DNA from: Tabrizicola soli
GTDB lineage: Bacteria > Pseudomonadota > Alphaproteobacteria > Rhodobacterales > Rhodobacteraceae
Direction: 5' to 3'
Assembly (NCBI RefSeq): GCF_015999335.1
Contig: NZ_JAEACP010000007.1
Coordinates: forward strand, 62,001-126,000
Length of the DNA stretch: 64,000 nucleotides
In this document: one piece after another, positions 8,441-17,062 of the stretch
Layout: each line of letters starts with the position of its first letter
Numbering within the stretch: the first letter of the stretch is position 1
Notes under the pieces: generated by a model
Told to the model about the DNA's origin: nothing
Database searches by the model: none
The model's input: only the letters and a program-made list of their open reading frames with translations
Position numbers and translations under genes: made by a program

Positions 8441-8982
8441 CCGGCCCGATGCGCCTCCAGCGCCTTCGCCAGCCGATACAGCCGCGCCCGCTTCAACAGC
8501 GCCTTCAGCGCCACCGGCTGGCCCGAGATCGCCTCGGCCCTGGCCCGCACCGCCTCGACCACCCGCGCCATCGCCTCGGGATGGCGCGACTGCAACTCCC
8601 AGAGGAACCCGTCCGGATCGCGGCGCTTGAGGCCCTCGGCCGCCAGGACATGACCGGGGAAATCCTGCGCGTTGAAGGTGACGATGGCATCCGCGCCGCT
8701 GGCGATGGCGGTGGCAAGGACATGGCGGTCGTTCGGGTCTGGCAGCACCAGCCGGGCCTCGATGTCCTGGCGTTCCGCCACCAGCCCGCGCGGAAAGGCG
8801 GCGCGCAGGCCCGCCGCCTCGGCCGCCGCGATGGCCGGGGCCTCGGCGCCGAGCTTGGCGGTGGCCAGCACCCATTCCCGCAGGATGCGGTCCGAGAAGA
8901 CCGGCCGGTAAAGCCCCGCCGCGCCCGCGCCCTGCAGGATCTCGCGCAACACGGTGGGATACAGGACGCAGGCATCCAGCAC
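8431..8982 (-). CDS. PIN-domain protein (VapC50-like), no visible antitoxin
   Basis: 183-aa protein with a PIN nuclease fold. The first acidic residue is in LDACVLYPT, the second region is RILREWVLA, and the third is LPDPNDRHVLATAIASGADA followed by VTFNAQDFPG. The most plausible start is the GTG at 8980-8982, which begins just before LDACVLYP; the open frame extends upstream to 9315 only through the neighbouring methyltransferase gene. Close relatives usually begin two residues earlier, so the true start is uncertain. A palindrome lies 25 bp upstream and no antitoxin gene is adjacent. Confidence 0.78.
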   Translation of the reverse strand: MLDACVLYPTVLREILQGAGAAGLYRPVFSDRILREWVLATAKLGAEAPAIAAAEAAGLRAAFPRGLVAERQDIEARLVLPDPNDRHVLATAIASGADAIVTFNAQDFPGHVLAAEGLKRRDPDGFLWELQSRHPEAMARVVEAVRARAEAISGQPVALKALLKRARLYRLAKALEAHRAGAP

Positions 8983-9007
8983 CGCCCGCTGCGGGTCAGG
9001 CGCAAGC

Positions 9008-9035
9008 GTAGGGTGGGCAATATTGCCCACCCTAC
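9008..9035. repeat. GTAGGGTGGGC palindrome, perfect 28-bp copy
   Basis: A perfect 28-bp palindrome centred on AATATT, with arms GTAGGGTGGGCA. It covers the last codon and TAG stop of the methyltransferase gene and lies just before the PIN gene. It is the most complete copy of the family in this window; other copies are at 26851, 26908, 29475, 33743 and 33808. Confidence 0.9.
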
Positions 9036-10246
9036 CCGTCCAGCCGGAAGGCCAGGGCCTTGAGATAGGAGGATTCCGCCAGCTGCGGCAGCACCGGATG
9101 GTCCGGCCCGGCAAAGCCGGTATGGATGATCTGCCCCCGCCGCCCGCCGCGCCCGATCCCGCGTGCGCTGGCATTGCGGAAGGCCTGCAGGTCGGCCGCA
9201 TGGCTGCACGAGCACAGCACCAGATAGCCCCCCGGCGCGACCAGCGGTGCCGCCAGCCGGGCGATCCGCTCATAGGCGCGCAGTCCCGCCTCCAGCGCCG
9301 GCTTCGCGGGCGCAAAGGCCGGCGGGTCGCAGATCACCAGATCGAAGCGCGCGCCTTCGGCCCCAAGGGCCTCCAGCACCTCGAAGGCATCGCCCTGCCT
9401 TGTGGAGAACCGCTCGCCCATGCCCGAGGCCCCTGCCCCGGCCTTCGCCAGTTCCAGCGCGGCGGCCGAGGCATCGACGGCCAGCGCGCGCTCCGCGCCC
9501 CCGGCCAGCGCCGCCAGCGCAAAGCCCCCGACATGGGAGAACACGTCCAGCACCCGCCCGCCCCGCGCCAGACGGGCCGCGAAGGCATGGTTCGGCCGCT
9601 GGTCGAAGAAGAGCCCGGTCTTCTGCCCGCCCATCACATCGGCCATGTAGGTGGCGCCGTTCATCGCCACGGCGACCGGCCCCTCGGGCGCGGGCCCATG
9701 TACCACCGCCATCTCCTCGGCCAGGCCTTCCAGCCCCCGCGCCCGGCCCTGGCCGTTCTTGACCACGGTCGCGACGCCCGTCACCGCCACCAGCGCCGCC
9801 ACCAGCGCGGGCAGATGCGCCTCGGCCCAGGCGGCGTTGGGCTGCACCACGGCGACCGCGCCGAAACGGTCGATCACCACGCCCGGCAGCCCGTCGGCCT
9901 CGGCATGGACCAGCCGGTAGAAGGGCGCGTCGAACAGCCGCTCGCGCAGCGCCAGCGCCCGGGACAGCCGCGCGGCGAACCAGTCCTCGTCCACCACCGC
10001 CTCGGGGTCGCGGTCCAGCATCCGGGCGATGATCTTCGACTTCGGGTTGACCGTCACCAGCCCCAGGGGCCGGCGCTCGCCATCCTCCAGCACCGCCAGC
10101 GTGCCGGGCGCCAGCCCCTGCGTGCGCCGGTCGGTCACCAGTTCGTCGGCATAGACCCAGGGGAAACCATGGCGGATCGCCCGCGCCTCGGCCCTGGGCT
10201 TGAGGCGGACGGTCGGAATGCGGCGGGGCTCGGTGATGTCATCCAT
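9032..10246 (-). CDS. Class I SAM-dependent rRNA (cytosine-C5) methyltransferase, RlmI-like
   Basis: 404-aa enzyme with an N-terminal PUA-type RNA-binding region (VRLKPRAEARAIRHGFPWVY) and a C-terminal Rossmann methyltransferase domain. Motif I is RVLDVFSHVGGFALAA, the catalytic motif is ICDPPAFAP, and a later cysteine motif is LVLCSCS. These fit the RlmI/RlmK family that makes m5C in 23S rRNA. The start is taken as the ATG at 10244-10246 (MDDITEPRRIPTVRLK). The stop codon lies inside the palindrome at 9008-9035. It is divergent from edd. Confidence 0.9.
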   Translation of the reverse strand: MDDITEPRRIPTVRLKPRAEARAIRHGFPWVYADELVTDRRTQGLAPGTLAVLEDGERRPLGLVTVNPKSKIIARMLDRDPEAVVDEDWFAARLSRALALRERLFDAPFYRLVHAEADGLPGVVIDRFGAVAVVQPNAAWAEAHLPALVAALVAVTGVATVVKNGQGRARGLEGLAEEMAVVHGPAPEGPVAVAMNGATYMADVMGGQKTGLFFDQRPNHAFAARLARGGRVLDVFSHVGGFALAALAGGAERALAVDASAAALELAKAGAGASGMGERFSTRQGDAFEVLEALGAEGARFDLVICDPPAFAPAKPALEAGLRAYERIARLAAPLVAPGGYLVLCSCSHAADLQAFRNASARGIGRGGRRGQIIHTGFAGPDHPVLPQLAESSYLKALAFRLDG

Positions 10247-10341
10247 GCCCCGCCATAGCCGATCCGCCCCGGATGCGGAAGCCATGCCGCTGGCAAAGCC
10301 GGCCGCGCGCGCTATCCTTTGCCCGGCCCCTGCCGCCCATC

Positions 10342-10357
10342 TTGTTAGCGCTAACAA
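10342..10357. promoter_or_regulatory. LacI-family type operator upstream of edd
   Basis: A perfect 16-bp palindrome TTGTTAGCGCTAACAA lies 37 bp before the edd start codon. The core TGTTAGCGCTAACA is the classic binding-site shape of LacI/GalR-family sugar regulators such as GntR. It probably controls edd (and perhaps eda) in response to a gluconate- or glucose-derived signal. The regulator gene is not in this window. Confidence 0.8.
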
Positions 10358-10394
10358 ATGATGCTACAGGAGCGCCAGCCGCCCGGAGGACCAA

Positions 10395-12200
10395 ATGACC
10401 CTGCATCCCGTGATCGCCCGCGTCACCGACCGCATCCGTGCCCGCTCGGAGGCGACCCGGGGGCTTTATCTGGAGCGCATGGCAAAGGCCGTGTCAGATG
10501 GACCCGTCCGCGCGCATCTGAGCTGCGGCAACCAGGCCCATGCCTATGCGGCGATGGGCGCGGCCAAACCGGCGCTGGCGGCGGCCAAGGCGCCGAACCT
10601 CGGCATCGTCACCGCCTACAACGACATGCTCTCGGCGCACCAGCCCTATGAGGCCTACCCCGCCCTGATCCGCGGAGCGGCGGCGAAGGCCGGGGCGACG
10701 GTGCAGGTCGCGGGCGGGGTGCCCGCGATGTGCGACGGGGTCACGCAAGGCCAGGCGGGGATGGAACTGTCGCTCTTCTCCCGCGATGTGATCGCGCTGG
10801 CGGCGGGGGTGGCGCTCAGCCACAACTGCTTCGACGCGGCGCTCTATCTGGGGGTCTGCGACAAGATCGTGCCCGGCCTGATCATGGCGGCGGCGAGTTT
10901 CGGCCATGTCCCGGCAGTCTTCGTCCCGGCCGGCCCGATGACCAGCGGCATCCCGAACGACGAGAAGTCGAAGGTCCGCAACGCCTTTGCCGAAGGCCGC
11001 GCCAGCCGCGAGGAGCTGATGGCGGCCGAGATGGCCAGCTACCACGGCCCCGGCACCTGCACCTTCTACGGCACCGCCAACACCAACCAGATGCTGATGG
11101 AATTCATGGGCCTGCACCTGCCCGGCGCCAGCTTCGTGAACCCCGGCACCCCCCTGCGCGCGGCGCTGACCTCCGCCGCCGTCGAGCGCGCGGCGGCGAT
11201 CACCGCCCTCGGCAACGACTTCCGCCCCGCGGGCGAGATCCTGGACGAACGCGCCTATGTGAACGGCATCGTCGGGCTGATGGCGACGGGGGGCTCGACC
11301 AACCTGGTGCTGCACCTGCCCGCCATGGCGCGGGCCTCGGGCGTGATCCTAGACCTGCAGGATTTCGCCGACCTTTCCGAAGCGGTGCCGCTGATGGCCA
11401 AGGTCTACCCCAACGGCCTTGCCGACGTGAACCACTTCCACGCCGCCGGGGGCCTGCAATTCCTGATCGGCCAGCTTCTCGACGCCGGCCTCCTGCATCC
11501 GGATGCAAGGACCGTGGCCGGCGAAGGGCTTGCCGCCTACCGCCGGGAACCCGTCCTGACCGGGGGCCGCCTGGCCTGGCGCGACGGCCCCGGCGCCAGC
11601 CTGAACGACCGGATCCTGCGCCCCGCCGCCGATCCCTTCGCCGCCTCGGGCGGGCTGAAGCTCCTGACTGGCAACCTCGGGCGCGGGGTGATCAAGGTCT
11701 CGGCCGTCGCCCCCGAGCGCCATGTCGTCGAGGCCCCGGCCCGCATCTTCCACAGCCAGGAGGCGGTGAAGGCGGCGTTCAGGGCGGGCGAGTTCACGGC
11801 GGATACCGTGGTCGTCCTCCGTTTCCAGGGCCCGCAAGCCAACGGGATGCCCGAGCTTCACTCGCTGACGCCGACCCTCTCGGTCCTGCAGGACCGCGGG
11901 CTGAAGGTGGCGCTGGTGACCGATGGCCGGATGTCCGGCGCCTCGGGCAAGGTCCCGGCCGCGATCCATGTCTCGCCCGAGGCCGCCGCCGGCGGCCCCC
12001 TCGCCCGCCTGCGCGACGGCGACCTGATCCGCCTCGACGCCGCGGCGGGCACGCTTTCCGTGCTGGCCGAAGGCTTCGACAGCCGCGCGCCCGCCACCGC
12101 CGACCTTTCCGCCAACGAACACGGCATCGGCCGCGAGCTCTTCGCCGCCTTCCGCCGGGGCGTTGGCAGCGCCGACACCGGGGCCGCGCTGGTCCTGTGA
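10395..12200 (+). CDS. edd: Phosphogluconate dehydratase
   Basis: Entner-Doudoroff dehydratase converting 6-phosphogluconate to KDPG; 601 aa, the usual length. IlvD/Edd-family signatures include [38 protein letters not shown] and [19 protein letters not shown]; the cysteines in these blocks bind the [4Fe-4S] cluster. The start ATG is preceded by GGAGGA at good spacing. eda follows 260 bp downstream. The LacI-type palindrome at 10342 suggests induction by a sugar acid. Confidence 0.97.
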   Translation: MTLHPVIARVTDRIRARSEATRGLYLERMAKAVSDGPVRAHLSCGNQAHAYAAMGAAKPALAAAKAPNLGIVTAYNDMLSAHQPYEAYPALIRGAAAKAGATVQVAGGVPAMCDGVTQGQAGMELSLFSRDVIALAAGVALSHNCFDAALYLGVCDKIVPGLIMAAASFGHVPAVFVPAGPMTSGIPNDEKSKVRNAFAEGRASREELMAAEMASYHGPGTCTFYGTANTNQMLMEFMGLHLPGASFVNPGTPLRAALTSAAVERAAAITALGNDFRPAGEILDERAYVNGIVGLMATGGSTNLVLHLPAMARASGVILDLQDFADLSEAVPLMAKVYPNGLADVNHFHAAGGLQFLIGQLLDAGLLHPDARTVAGEGLAAYRREPVLTGGRLAWRDGPGASLNDRILRPAADPFAASGGLKLLTGNLGRGVIKVSAVAPERHVVEAPARIFHSQEAVKAAFRAGEFTADTVVVLRFQGPQANGMPELHSLTPTLSVLQDRGLKVALVTDGRMSGASGKVPAAIHVSPEAAAGGPLARLRDGDLIRLDAAAGTLSVLAEGFDSRAPATADLSANEHGIGRELFAAFRRGVGSADTGAALVL

Positions 12201-12224
12201 CCCGCGCGCCCCTGACAAGCCTTC

Positions 12225-12412
12225 GCCTCCGGCGGGGATATTTTAGCAAAGATGAAAGGAATCGCAGGGCAGGATGGCGGCGCGGTACAGGCGGGGACGC
12301 CGATGACCGTCAAAGGTGAAAGGCCCCCCGTCTCCCCCGGTTCTCCGGCCCGAGACGGGGGTGTCCGCCTTCCCAGCCCTTTCATCTTTGCTAAAATATC
12401 CCCGCCGGAGGC
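12225..12412. repeat. 188-bp element bounded by 35-bp perfect inverted repeats
   Basis: Positions 12225-12259 and 12378-12412 are exact reverse complements over 35 bp (outer end GCCTCCGGCGGGGATATTTT). They enclose 118 bp with no convincing gene. A related single arm occurs at 26803-26829. Inside lies a smaller hairpin (12325-12361). No transposase and no obvious target-site duplication were found. It separates edd from eda. Confidence 0.85.
12325..12361 (+). terminator. Hairpin between edd and eda
   Basis: CCCCCGTCTC pairs with GAGACGGGGG around a 17-base loop. There is no following T-run, so it is a weak candidate for a terminator or mRNA-stabilising structure rather than a certain stop. 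It sits inside the element bounded by 35-bp inverted repeats. Confidence 0.4.
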
Positions 12413-12460
12413 TTCCGCAACCTCCGCATCCCCGAAGCCGGGAAAGACAGGAACCAGACC

Positions 12461-13108
12461 ATGACCCCCGAAGCGCAATCCCTGAAGGCCGCCGAAATCT
12501 GCCGCCTGGCCCCGGTCATCCCCGTGCTGGTCATCGACGACCTCGCCCATGCAAGGCCCCTCGCCGAGGCGCTGGTCGCGGGCGGGCTGCCGGCGCTGGA
12601 GGTGACGCTGCGGACGCCGCAGGCGCTCGCCGCGATCCGGGCGATGGCCGAGGTGCCGGGGGGCGTCGTCGGGGCGGGCACGCTCCTGACCCCGGCCGAC
12701 GTGAAGGCGGCCAAAGCGGCGGGCGCAACCTTCGGCGTCTCGCCCGGCGCGACCGAAAGGCTGATCGCGGCTTGCGAGGACGAGGGCCTGCCGCTCCTCC
12801 CCGGTGCGGCGACCGCCTCCGAGATCATGGCGCTTCTGGAACGGGGCTATACGGTGCAGAAGTTTTTCCCGGCCGAACAGGCGGGCGGCGCGGCCTACCT
12901 CAGGTCGATCGGCTCGCCCCTGCCGCAGGTCGGCTTCTGCCCGACCGGCGGGATCAGCCTGAAGATCGCGCCCGACTACCTGGCGCTGAAGAACATCCTC
13001 TGCGTCGGCGGCAGCTGGGTCGCGCCGAAAGAGGCGATGGCCAGGGGCGAGTGGGAGACGGTCACCCGGCTGGCCCGCGAGGCCGCAACGCTCGCCCGCG
13101 GCGCGTAA
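12461..13108 (+). CDS. eda: 2-dehydro-3-deoxy-phosphogluconate (KDPG) aldolase
   Basis: Class I aldolase cleaving KDPG to pyruvate and glyceraldehyde-3-phosphate, the second Entner-Doudoroff step; 215 aa. Catalytic residues fit the family: E47 and R51 in [10 protein letters not shown], and the Schiff-base lysine K134 in [11 protein letters not shown]. The phosphate-binding region is [16 protein letters not shown]. It pairs functionally with edd upstream. The intervening 35-bp inverted repeats could reduce read-through from the edd promoter. Confidence 0.97.
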   Translation: MTPEAQSLKAAEICRLAPVIPVLVIDDLAHARPLAEALVAGGLPALEVTLRTPQALAAIRAMAEVPGGVVGAGTLLTPADVKAAKAAGATFGVSPGATERLIAACEDEGLPLLPGAATASEIMALLERGYTVQKFFPAEQAGGAAYLRSIGSPLPQVGFCPTGGISLKIAPDYLALKNILCVGGSWVAPKEAMARGEWETVTRLAREAATLARGA

Positions 13109-13109
13109 G

Positions 13110-13151
13110 CGATTTCCGAACGGAAATCGGCCCGGAATTCGTTCGAATTCC
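13110..13151. repeat. Double-palindrome repeat, copy B
   Basis: CGATTTCC / GGAAATCG around GAAC (13110-13129) is followed by GGAATTCG-TT-CGAATTCC (13134-13151). The element fills the 45-bp gap between the convergent eda and 13154-13429 genes. It is the exact inverse arrangement of copy C at 32591. It could act as a bidirectional terminator. Confidence 0.8.
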
Positions 13152-13153
13152 GG

Positions 13154-13429
13154 TTACGCCCCGGCTGCCTGCCGCCCGATCCGTCCCCCCCGCCGCCGCG
13201 CGGGCCCCGGCGCCGCGAGGGCCTGCTGCAGCACCGCCGACATCGGATGGTCGGGCGCCGCCAGCGCATAGGTCGCGATCAGGACGCGCACCGCATCGGC
13301 CTCGGCGCGGCCGATCGGGATCGACAGCGCCCAGTCCATGAAGATCGACCGGCATTCGCCGGGGGTGATCCCCTCGATCCGGTAGCTTTCCCGCACCAGC
13401 CCCTTCGGATCCGCCTCAGCCAGGTCCAT
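13154..13429 (-). CDS. Conserved hypothetical protein next to glnE
   Basis: 91-aa protein starting at the ATG at 13427-13429 (MDLAEADPKGLVRESYRIEG). It overlaps the end of glnE by 14 bp, so it is very likely translationally coupled to it. The sequence is soluble and helical with an arginine-rich C-terminus. I recognise the N-terminal block from hypothetical proteins beside glnE in Rhodobacteraceae but know no function. Confidence 0.8.
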   Translation of the reverse strand: MDLAEADPKGLVRESYRIEGITPGECRSIFMDWALSIPIGRAEADAVRVLIATYALAAPDHPMSAVLQQALAAPGPARRRGGRIGRQAAGA

Positions 13430-16205
13430 CGCCCGTCTCCCCATTCCCTGCCCCCACCAGCCGCGTCACCGCCGCTTCCGCCTCTGCCGTCGCCCGCGCC
13501 AGATCCAAGGCCAGCGCCCCGGCATCCGCCGCCCCGGTCTCGCGCAGGACGAAGGCGCGGCCGCCCTCGCCCAGCCGGTCCCAGTCCAGCGCACCCTCGC
13601 TCAGCAGGCGCGCCGCCGCATGCAGCCGCCACAGGAGCCTGTAGGCCGAAGCCAGCGCCTGCGCGTCCGAATCCGGCACAATCCGGCCCGCTCCCGCCGC
13701 GATCTGCCGTTCCACCCCGCGCGCCGGGCTGCCCGCGATCAGCGCAAGCGTCTCGGCGGCCAGTTCGATGTCCATGATCCGCCCCGGCCCGTTCTTCGCA
13801 TCCCACGCGCCCTGCGCCGGTTTCGCGGCCTGCAGTCGCGCGCGCATCCCGGCCACATCCGCCCGCACCCCCGCCCCCCGCCCCTTGGCGGCCAGCAGCG
13901 CCCGGCGGAAGGCCTCGACCTCGCCGGCGAGCGAGGGGTCCCCAGCCAGCACCCGCGCCCGGGTCAGCGCCAGATGCTCCCAGGTCCAGGCCTCGGTCTC
14001 CTGATAGGTGCTGAAGCTGGCCAGCGAGGTCGCCACCGGCCCCGCCCGGCCCGAGGGGCGCAGCCGCATGTCGACCTCGTAGAGCCGCCCCTCCGGCATC
14101 TGCGCGGTCAGCGCCGTGACCAGCGCCTGCGTCAGCCGCGCGTAATAGGGCCGCGTCGCAAGCGGGCGCGGCCCGTCCGAGCCCTCCACCCCCTCGGCGT
14201 CGTAGATCACGATCAGATCGAGGTCCGAGCCCGCGTTCAGCCGCCCCGCCCCCATCGAGCCCATGCCGATCACCACCGCGCCGCGCCCCGGCATCGCCCC
14301 GTGCTTGCGGGCGAAATCCGCCGTCACCTCGGCCCAGATCACCGCAACCACGGCCTCGGCCAGGTCGGCGTATTGCTTGCCGGCCTCGAAGCCGTCGATC
14401 AACCCGCGCAGATGGTGCACGCCGACCCGGAAATGCCATTCCTTCATCCAGCGCCGCGCCATCGACAGCCGCGCCTCGTAATCGGTGGCCCCAGCCAGCT
14501 TGCCCGCCAGTTCCGCCCGCAACCCCGCCATCCCCGGCCAGTCGCCCCAGAAACTGCCGCCGATCACCCCGTCCAGCACGGCGGCGTTGCGCGACAGATA
14601 CAGCGCCAGCGCCGGGGCCGAACCGGCGATGTCCACGATCAGCTCGATCAGCGTCGGGTTCGCCTCGAAAAGCGAGAATATCTGCACCCCCGCCGGCAGG
14701 CCCGAGAGGAACCCGTCCAGCGCCACCAGCGCCTCGTCCGGGTTGGCGGCGCGGGCCAGTTCCTTCAGGAGGCGCGGCCGCAGCCGGCGGAAGATCGCCT
14801 GCGCCCGGTCCGAGCGCAGCGCCGGATAGCTTTCCCAGCGCCGCGTGATCTCGCGCGCGGTGTCGGACAGTTCCGGTCCCTCCTCGGCCGCGCCGGGGGC
14901 GAAGAAACCCTCGGTAAGCCGGTCGGTGCGGGTCAGCCGGTCCAGCAGGTCGCGGCGGAACCCGGCCTCGTCCTGGCCGCAGAAGGCGGCGATGCGGGCG
15001 ACGCCTTCCGCCGTAGCCGGCAGGGAATGGGTCTGGGCGTCGTTCACCATCTGCAGCCGGTGCTCGACCTCGCGGTGCGCGCGGTAGAGCGCGGTCAGTT
15101 CCGTGGCGGTATCGGGCGGGACCCAGCCCTTCTCGGCCAGCGCCGCCAGCCCCCCCACCGTGGTCCGGTCGCGCAAGCCGGGGTCGCGGCCCCCGGCGAT
15201 CAGTTGGCGGGTCTGGGTGAAGAACTCGATCTCGCGGATGCCCCCGGCGCCCAGCTTCATGTTGTGGCCCTCGACCGTGATCGGCCCGTGCAGACCCCGG
15301 TGGTCGCGGATGCGCAGGCGCATGTCATGCGCATCCTGGATCGCCACGAAATCCAGGTGCTTGCGCCAGACGAAGGGGGTGAGCGCCTTCAGGAACCGCT
15401 CGCCCGCCGCGATGTCGCCGCCGCAGGGCCGGGCCTTGATATAGGCGGCGCGCTCCCAGGTGCGGCCCTCGGCCTCGTAATAGGCCTCGGCCGCCGCCAT
15501 CGACAGGCAGACCGGCGTCACGCTGGCGTCGGGACGCAGCCGCAGGTCGCTGCGGAAGACATAGCCGTCGGTCGCATCCGACAGGATCGCCGTCATCCGC
15601 CGGGTGATCTTGATGAACGACGCCCGCGCCTCCTGCTCCTCGCCGGGATAGCGGGTCTCGTCGAAGAGGCAGATCAGGTCGATGTCCGAGGAATAGTTGA
15701 GCTCTCCCGCCCCCATCTTCCCCATCGCGAGCGCCACCATCCCCCCCGCCGTCGCCGCGTCGTCGGCGGTAGCGCCGGGCAGCTTGCCGCGGCGGATCTC
15801 CTCGGCCGCCTGCGTGACCAGCGCCAGATGCACCGCCCGGTCGGCCAGCCGCGTCAGCGCCCCCGTCACCGCCTCCAGCGGCCAGACCCCGCCCAGGTCG
15901 CACAGCGCCGCCAGAAGCGCCACCCGCCGCTTGGCCTGCCGCAGGGCCAGCGCCAGCGCATCCGGCGCCACCGAGCCGGGCGCTTCAAGCGCCGCCTCCA
16001 GCGCCGCCTCGGGCGCCTCGACCGCCGCGCGCAGCCAGTCGGCCTCGCGCAGCATCAGGCCGCGCAGATAGGGGCTGCACCCGGCCGTCCCGGCCATCAG
16101 CGCCATCACCTCGGGCGCAAAGCCCGGAAGCTCCAGGCGCAGGTCCGCCGCGGCGGCGGGGTCGAAGGCGATGGGCTGGCGGGTGATGCGGGCGGCAAGG
16201 CTCAT
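13416..16205 (-). CDS. glnE: Bifunctional glutamine synthetase adenylyltransferase/adenylyl-removing enzyme
   Basis: Controls glutamine synthetase by adding or removing AMP, under PII signals. 929 aa from the start chosen at 16203-16205 (MSLAARITRQPIAFDP); the longer frame to 16430 would cover a repeat-rich intergenic region. Two nucleotidyltransferase domains are visible: GKMGAGELNYSSDIDLICL in the N-terminal (deadenylylating) half, and GSMGAGRLNAGSDLDLIVIY in the C-terminal (adenylylating) half. The last 14 bp overlap the next small gene. It is divergent from the DUF2852 gene. Confidence 0.95.
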   Translation of the reverse strand: MSLAARITRQPIAFDPAAAADLRLELPGFAPEVMALMAGTAGCSPYLRGLMLREADWLRAAVEAPEAALEAALEAPGSVAPDALALALRQAKRRVALLAALCDLGGVWPLEAVTGALTRLADRAVHLALVTQAAEEIRRGKLPGATADDAATAGGMVALAMGKMGAGELNYSSDIDLICLFDETRYPGEEQEARASFIKITRRMTAILSDATDGYVFRSDLRLRPDASVTPVCLSMAAAEAYYEAEGRTWERAAYIKARPCGGDIAAGERFLKALTPFVWRKHLDFVAIQDAHDMRLRIRDHRGLHGPITVEGHNMKLGAGGIREIEFFTQTRQLIAGGRDPGLRDRTTVGGLAALAEKGWVPPDTATELTALYRAHREVEHRLQMVNDAQTHSLPATAEGVARIAAFCGQDEAGFRRDLLDRLTRTDRLTEGFFAPGAAEEGPELSDTAREITRRWESYPALRSDRAQAIFRRLRPRLLKELARAANPDEALVALDGFLSGLPAGVQIFSLFEANPTLIELIVDIAGSAPALALYLSRNAAVLDGVIGGSFWGDWPGMAGLRAELAGKLAGATDYEARLSMARRWMKEWHFRVGVHHLRGLIDGFEAGKQYADLAEAVVAVIWAEVTADFARKHGAMPGRGAVVIGMGSMGAGRLNAGSDLDLIVIYDAEGVEGSDGPRPLATRPYYARLTQALVTALTAQMPEGRLYEVDMRLRPSGRAGPVATSLASFSTYQETEAWTWEHLALTRARVLAGDPSLAGEVEAFRRALLAAKGRGAGVRADVAGMRARLQAAKPAQGAWDAKNGPGRIMDIELAAETLALIAGSPARGVERQIAAGAGRIVPDSDAQALASAYRLLWRLHAAARLLSEGALDWDRLGEGGRAFVLRETGAADAGALALDLARATAEAEAAVTRLVGAGNGETGDGPG

Positions 16206-16380
16206 GCGCGGACCTTGCGGCGCGGCCGGGGAAGGGTCAACCACCGACCCGCGCAGGCTCGCTCTTTTTCCAAAGAGTCTTGGGGGTTTGGGGGTGAAAC
16301 CCCCATCACCCGGGGGAAAGGAAGGGTCTTCACGCGAACGCGCTCGATTCACCAGCCGTCCGAAGCCGCCCGGAAACGTG

Positions 16381-16399
16381 ATGTAAAATATCTTCACAT
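16381..16399. promoter_or_regulatory. Operator-like inverted repeat, copy 1
   Basis: ATGTAAA-N5-TTCACAT, one mismatch from the perfect copy 58 bp downstream. Two similar sites at this spacing upstream of one gene look like paired binding sites for a dimeric repressor or activator. The regulator is unknown. Confidence 0.6.
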
Positions 16400-16438
16400 A
16401 CCCCTTGATCGCAGGCCGGGGCGCGCGCATCTTCCATC

Positions 16439-16457
16439 ATGTGAAACAGCTTCACAT
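16439..16457. promoter_or_regulatory. Operator-like inverted repeat, copy 2
   Basis: Perfect ATGTGAA-N5-TTCACAT, ending 18 bp before the start codon of the DUF2852 gene, so a bound protein would block initiation there. The core TGTGA-N7-TCACA is one base wider than a standard Crp site. Confidence 0.7.
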
Positions 16458-16475
16458 CAACCTGGAGACCCGCCG

Positions 16476-16934
16476 ATGTACACCACCACCGACACCGCCC
16501 GGCCTGGCGGGATCCGCAACGCCTTCCGCCGCGGCGAGGCCTGGCTTGACCAGCGCGGCAAATGGGCCTGGATCGCCCTGATGATCCTCGGCTTCATCGT
16601 GAACCCGCTTCTCGGCCTTGCCGTCCTCGCCTACATGATCTGGGGAAAACAGATGTTCGCTCGCACCTGCGGCCAGCGCCGCCAGCATGACCAGTCCTGG
16701 GGCCGCCGGTCCGCGCAATCGACCGGCAACAGCGCCTTCGACAGCTACAAGGCCGACGCCCTGCGCCGGCTGGAAGAGGAGCAGGCGGCTTTCGAGTCCT
16801 TCCTGCAGCGCCTGCGCAACTCCAAGGACAAGACCGAGTTCGACGCCTTCATGGACGAACGCGCCCGCGCCAATGCGCCCGGGTCCGGGGCCGAACCCAA
16901 GGCCGAAGCCGACAACCGCCCCGGCGAATACTGA
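16476..16934 (+). CDS. DUF2852-domain membrane protein
   Basis: 152-aa protein of unknown function. After a short N-terminus (MYTTTDTARPGGIRNAFRRG) there is one long hydrophobic stretch at about residues 29-55 (KWAWIALMILGFIVNPLLG onward), then a polar C-terminal half rich in charged residues with coiled-coil character (YKADALRRLEEEQAAFESFL). A GGAGA ribosome site precedes the ATG. Two operator-like repeats lie upstream and a strong terminator lies directly downstream, so it is a single-gene unit. Confidence 0.85.
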   Translation: MYTTTDTARPGGIRNAFRRGEAWLDQRGKWAWIALMILGFIVNPLLGLAVLAYMIWGKQMFARTCGQRRQHDQSWGRRSAQSTGNSAFDSYKADALRRLEEEQAAFESFLQRLRNSKDKTEFDAFMDERARANAPGSGAEPKAEADNRPGEY

Positions 16935-16937
16935 CAC

Positions 16938-16980
16938 GACCGCCCCGCCCGGAGCCGCTCCGGGCGGGGTCGTTCCCCTT
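16938..16980 (+). terminator. Intrinsic terminator after the DUF2852 gene
   Basis: A 12-bp stem, CCCCGCCCGGAG (16943-16954) with CTCCGGGCGGGG (16958-16969), around a CCG loop. It is followed by a short pyrimidine tract and starts within 10 bases of the stop codon. Confidence 0.85.
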
Positions 16981-17062
16981 CCCGCCGCCGGCGTTTTCGC
17001 CGCTTGGCGGATGGCCGCACTCTTGCTAGGCTGGCGCGGTTTCCATCCCCCCCGGACCCCCG

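Larger units (their letters stand above)
16206..16475. other. Intergenic region between glnE and the DUF2852 gene
   Basis: 270 bp with no gene. It contains G/C-run palindromes (about 16279-16320, GGGGGT-GAAA-CCCCC type) followed by two operator-like inverted repeats (16381 and 16439). On the minus strand the segment near 16260-16285 ends in TTTGGAAAAAGAGC, resembling the tail of the repeat at 26803-26835. Confidence 0.6.

Noticed and set aside
12252-12464. 70-codon frame inside the inverted-repeat element between edd and eda
   Set aside because: It starts within one repeat arm, runs through the other, and has no ribosome site or recognisable sequence.
13620-16934. 1104-codon open frame on the plus strand opposite glnE
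   Set aside because: It is antisense to a clear glnE over most of its length, has arginine/glutamine/histidine-rich composition typical of GC-rich shadow frames, and has no recognisable domain.
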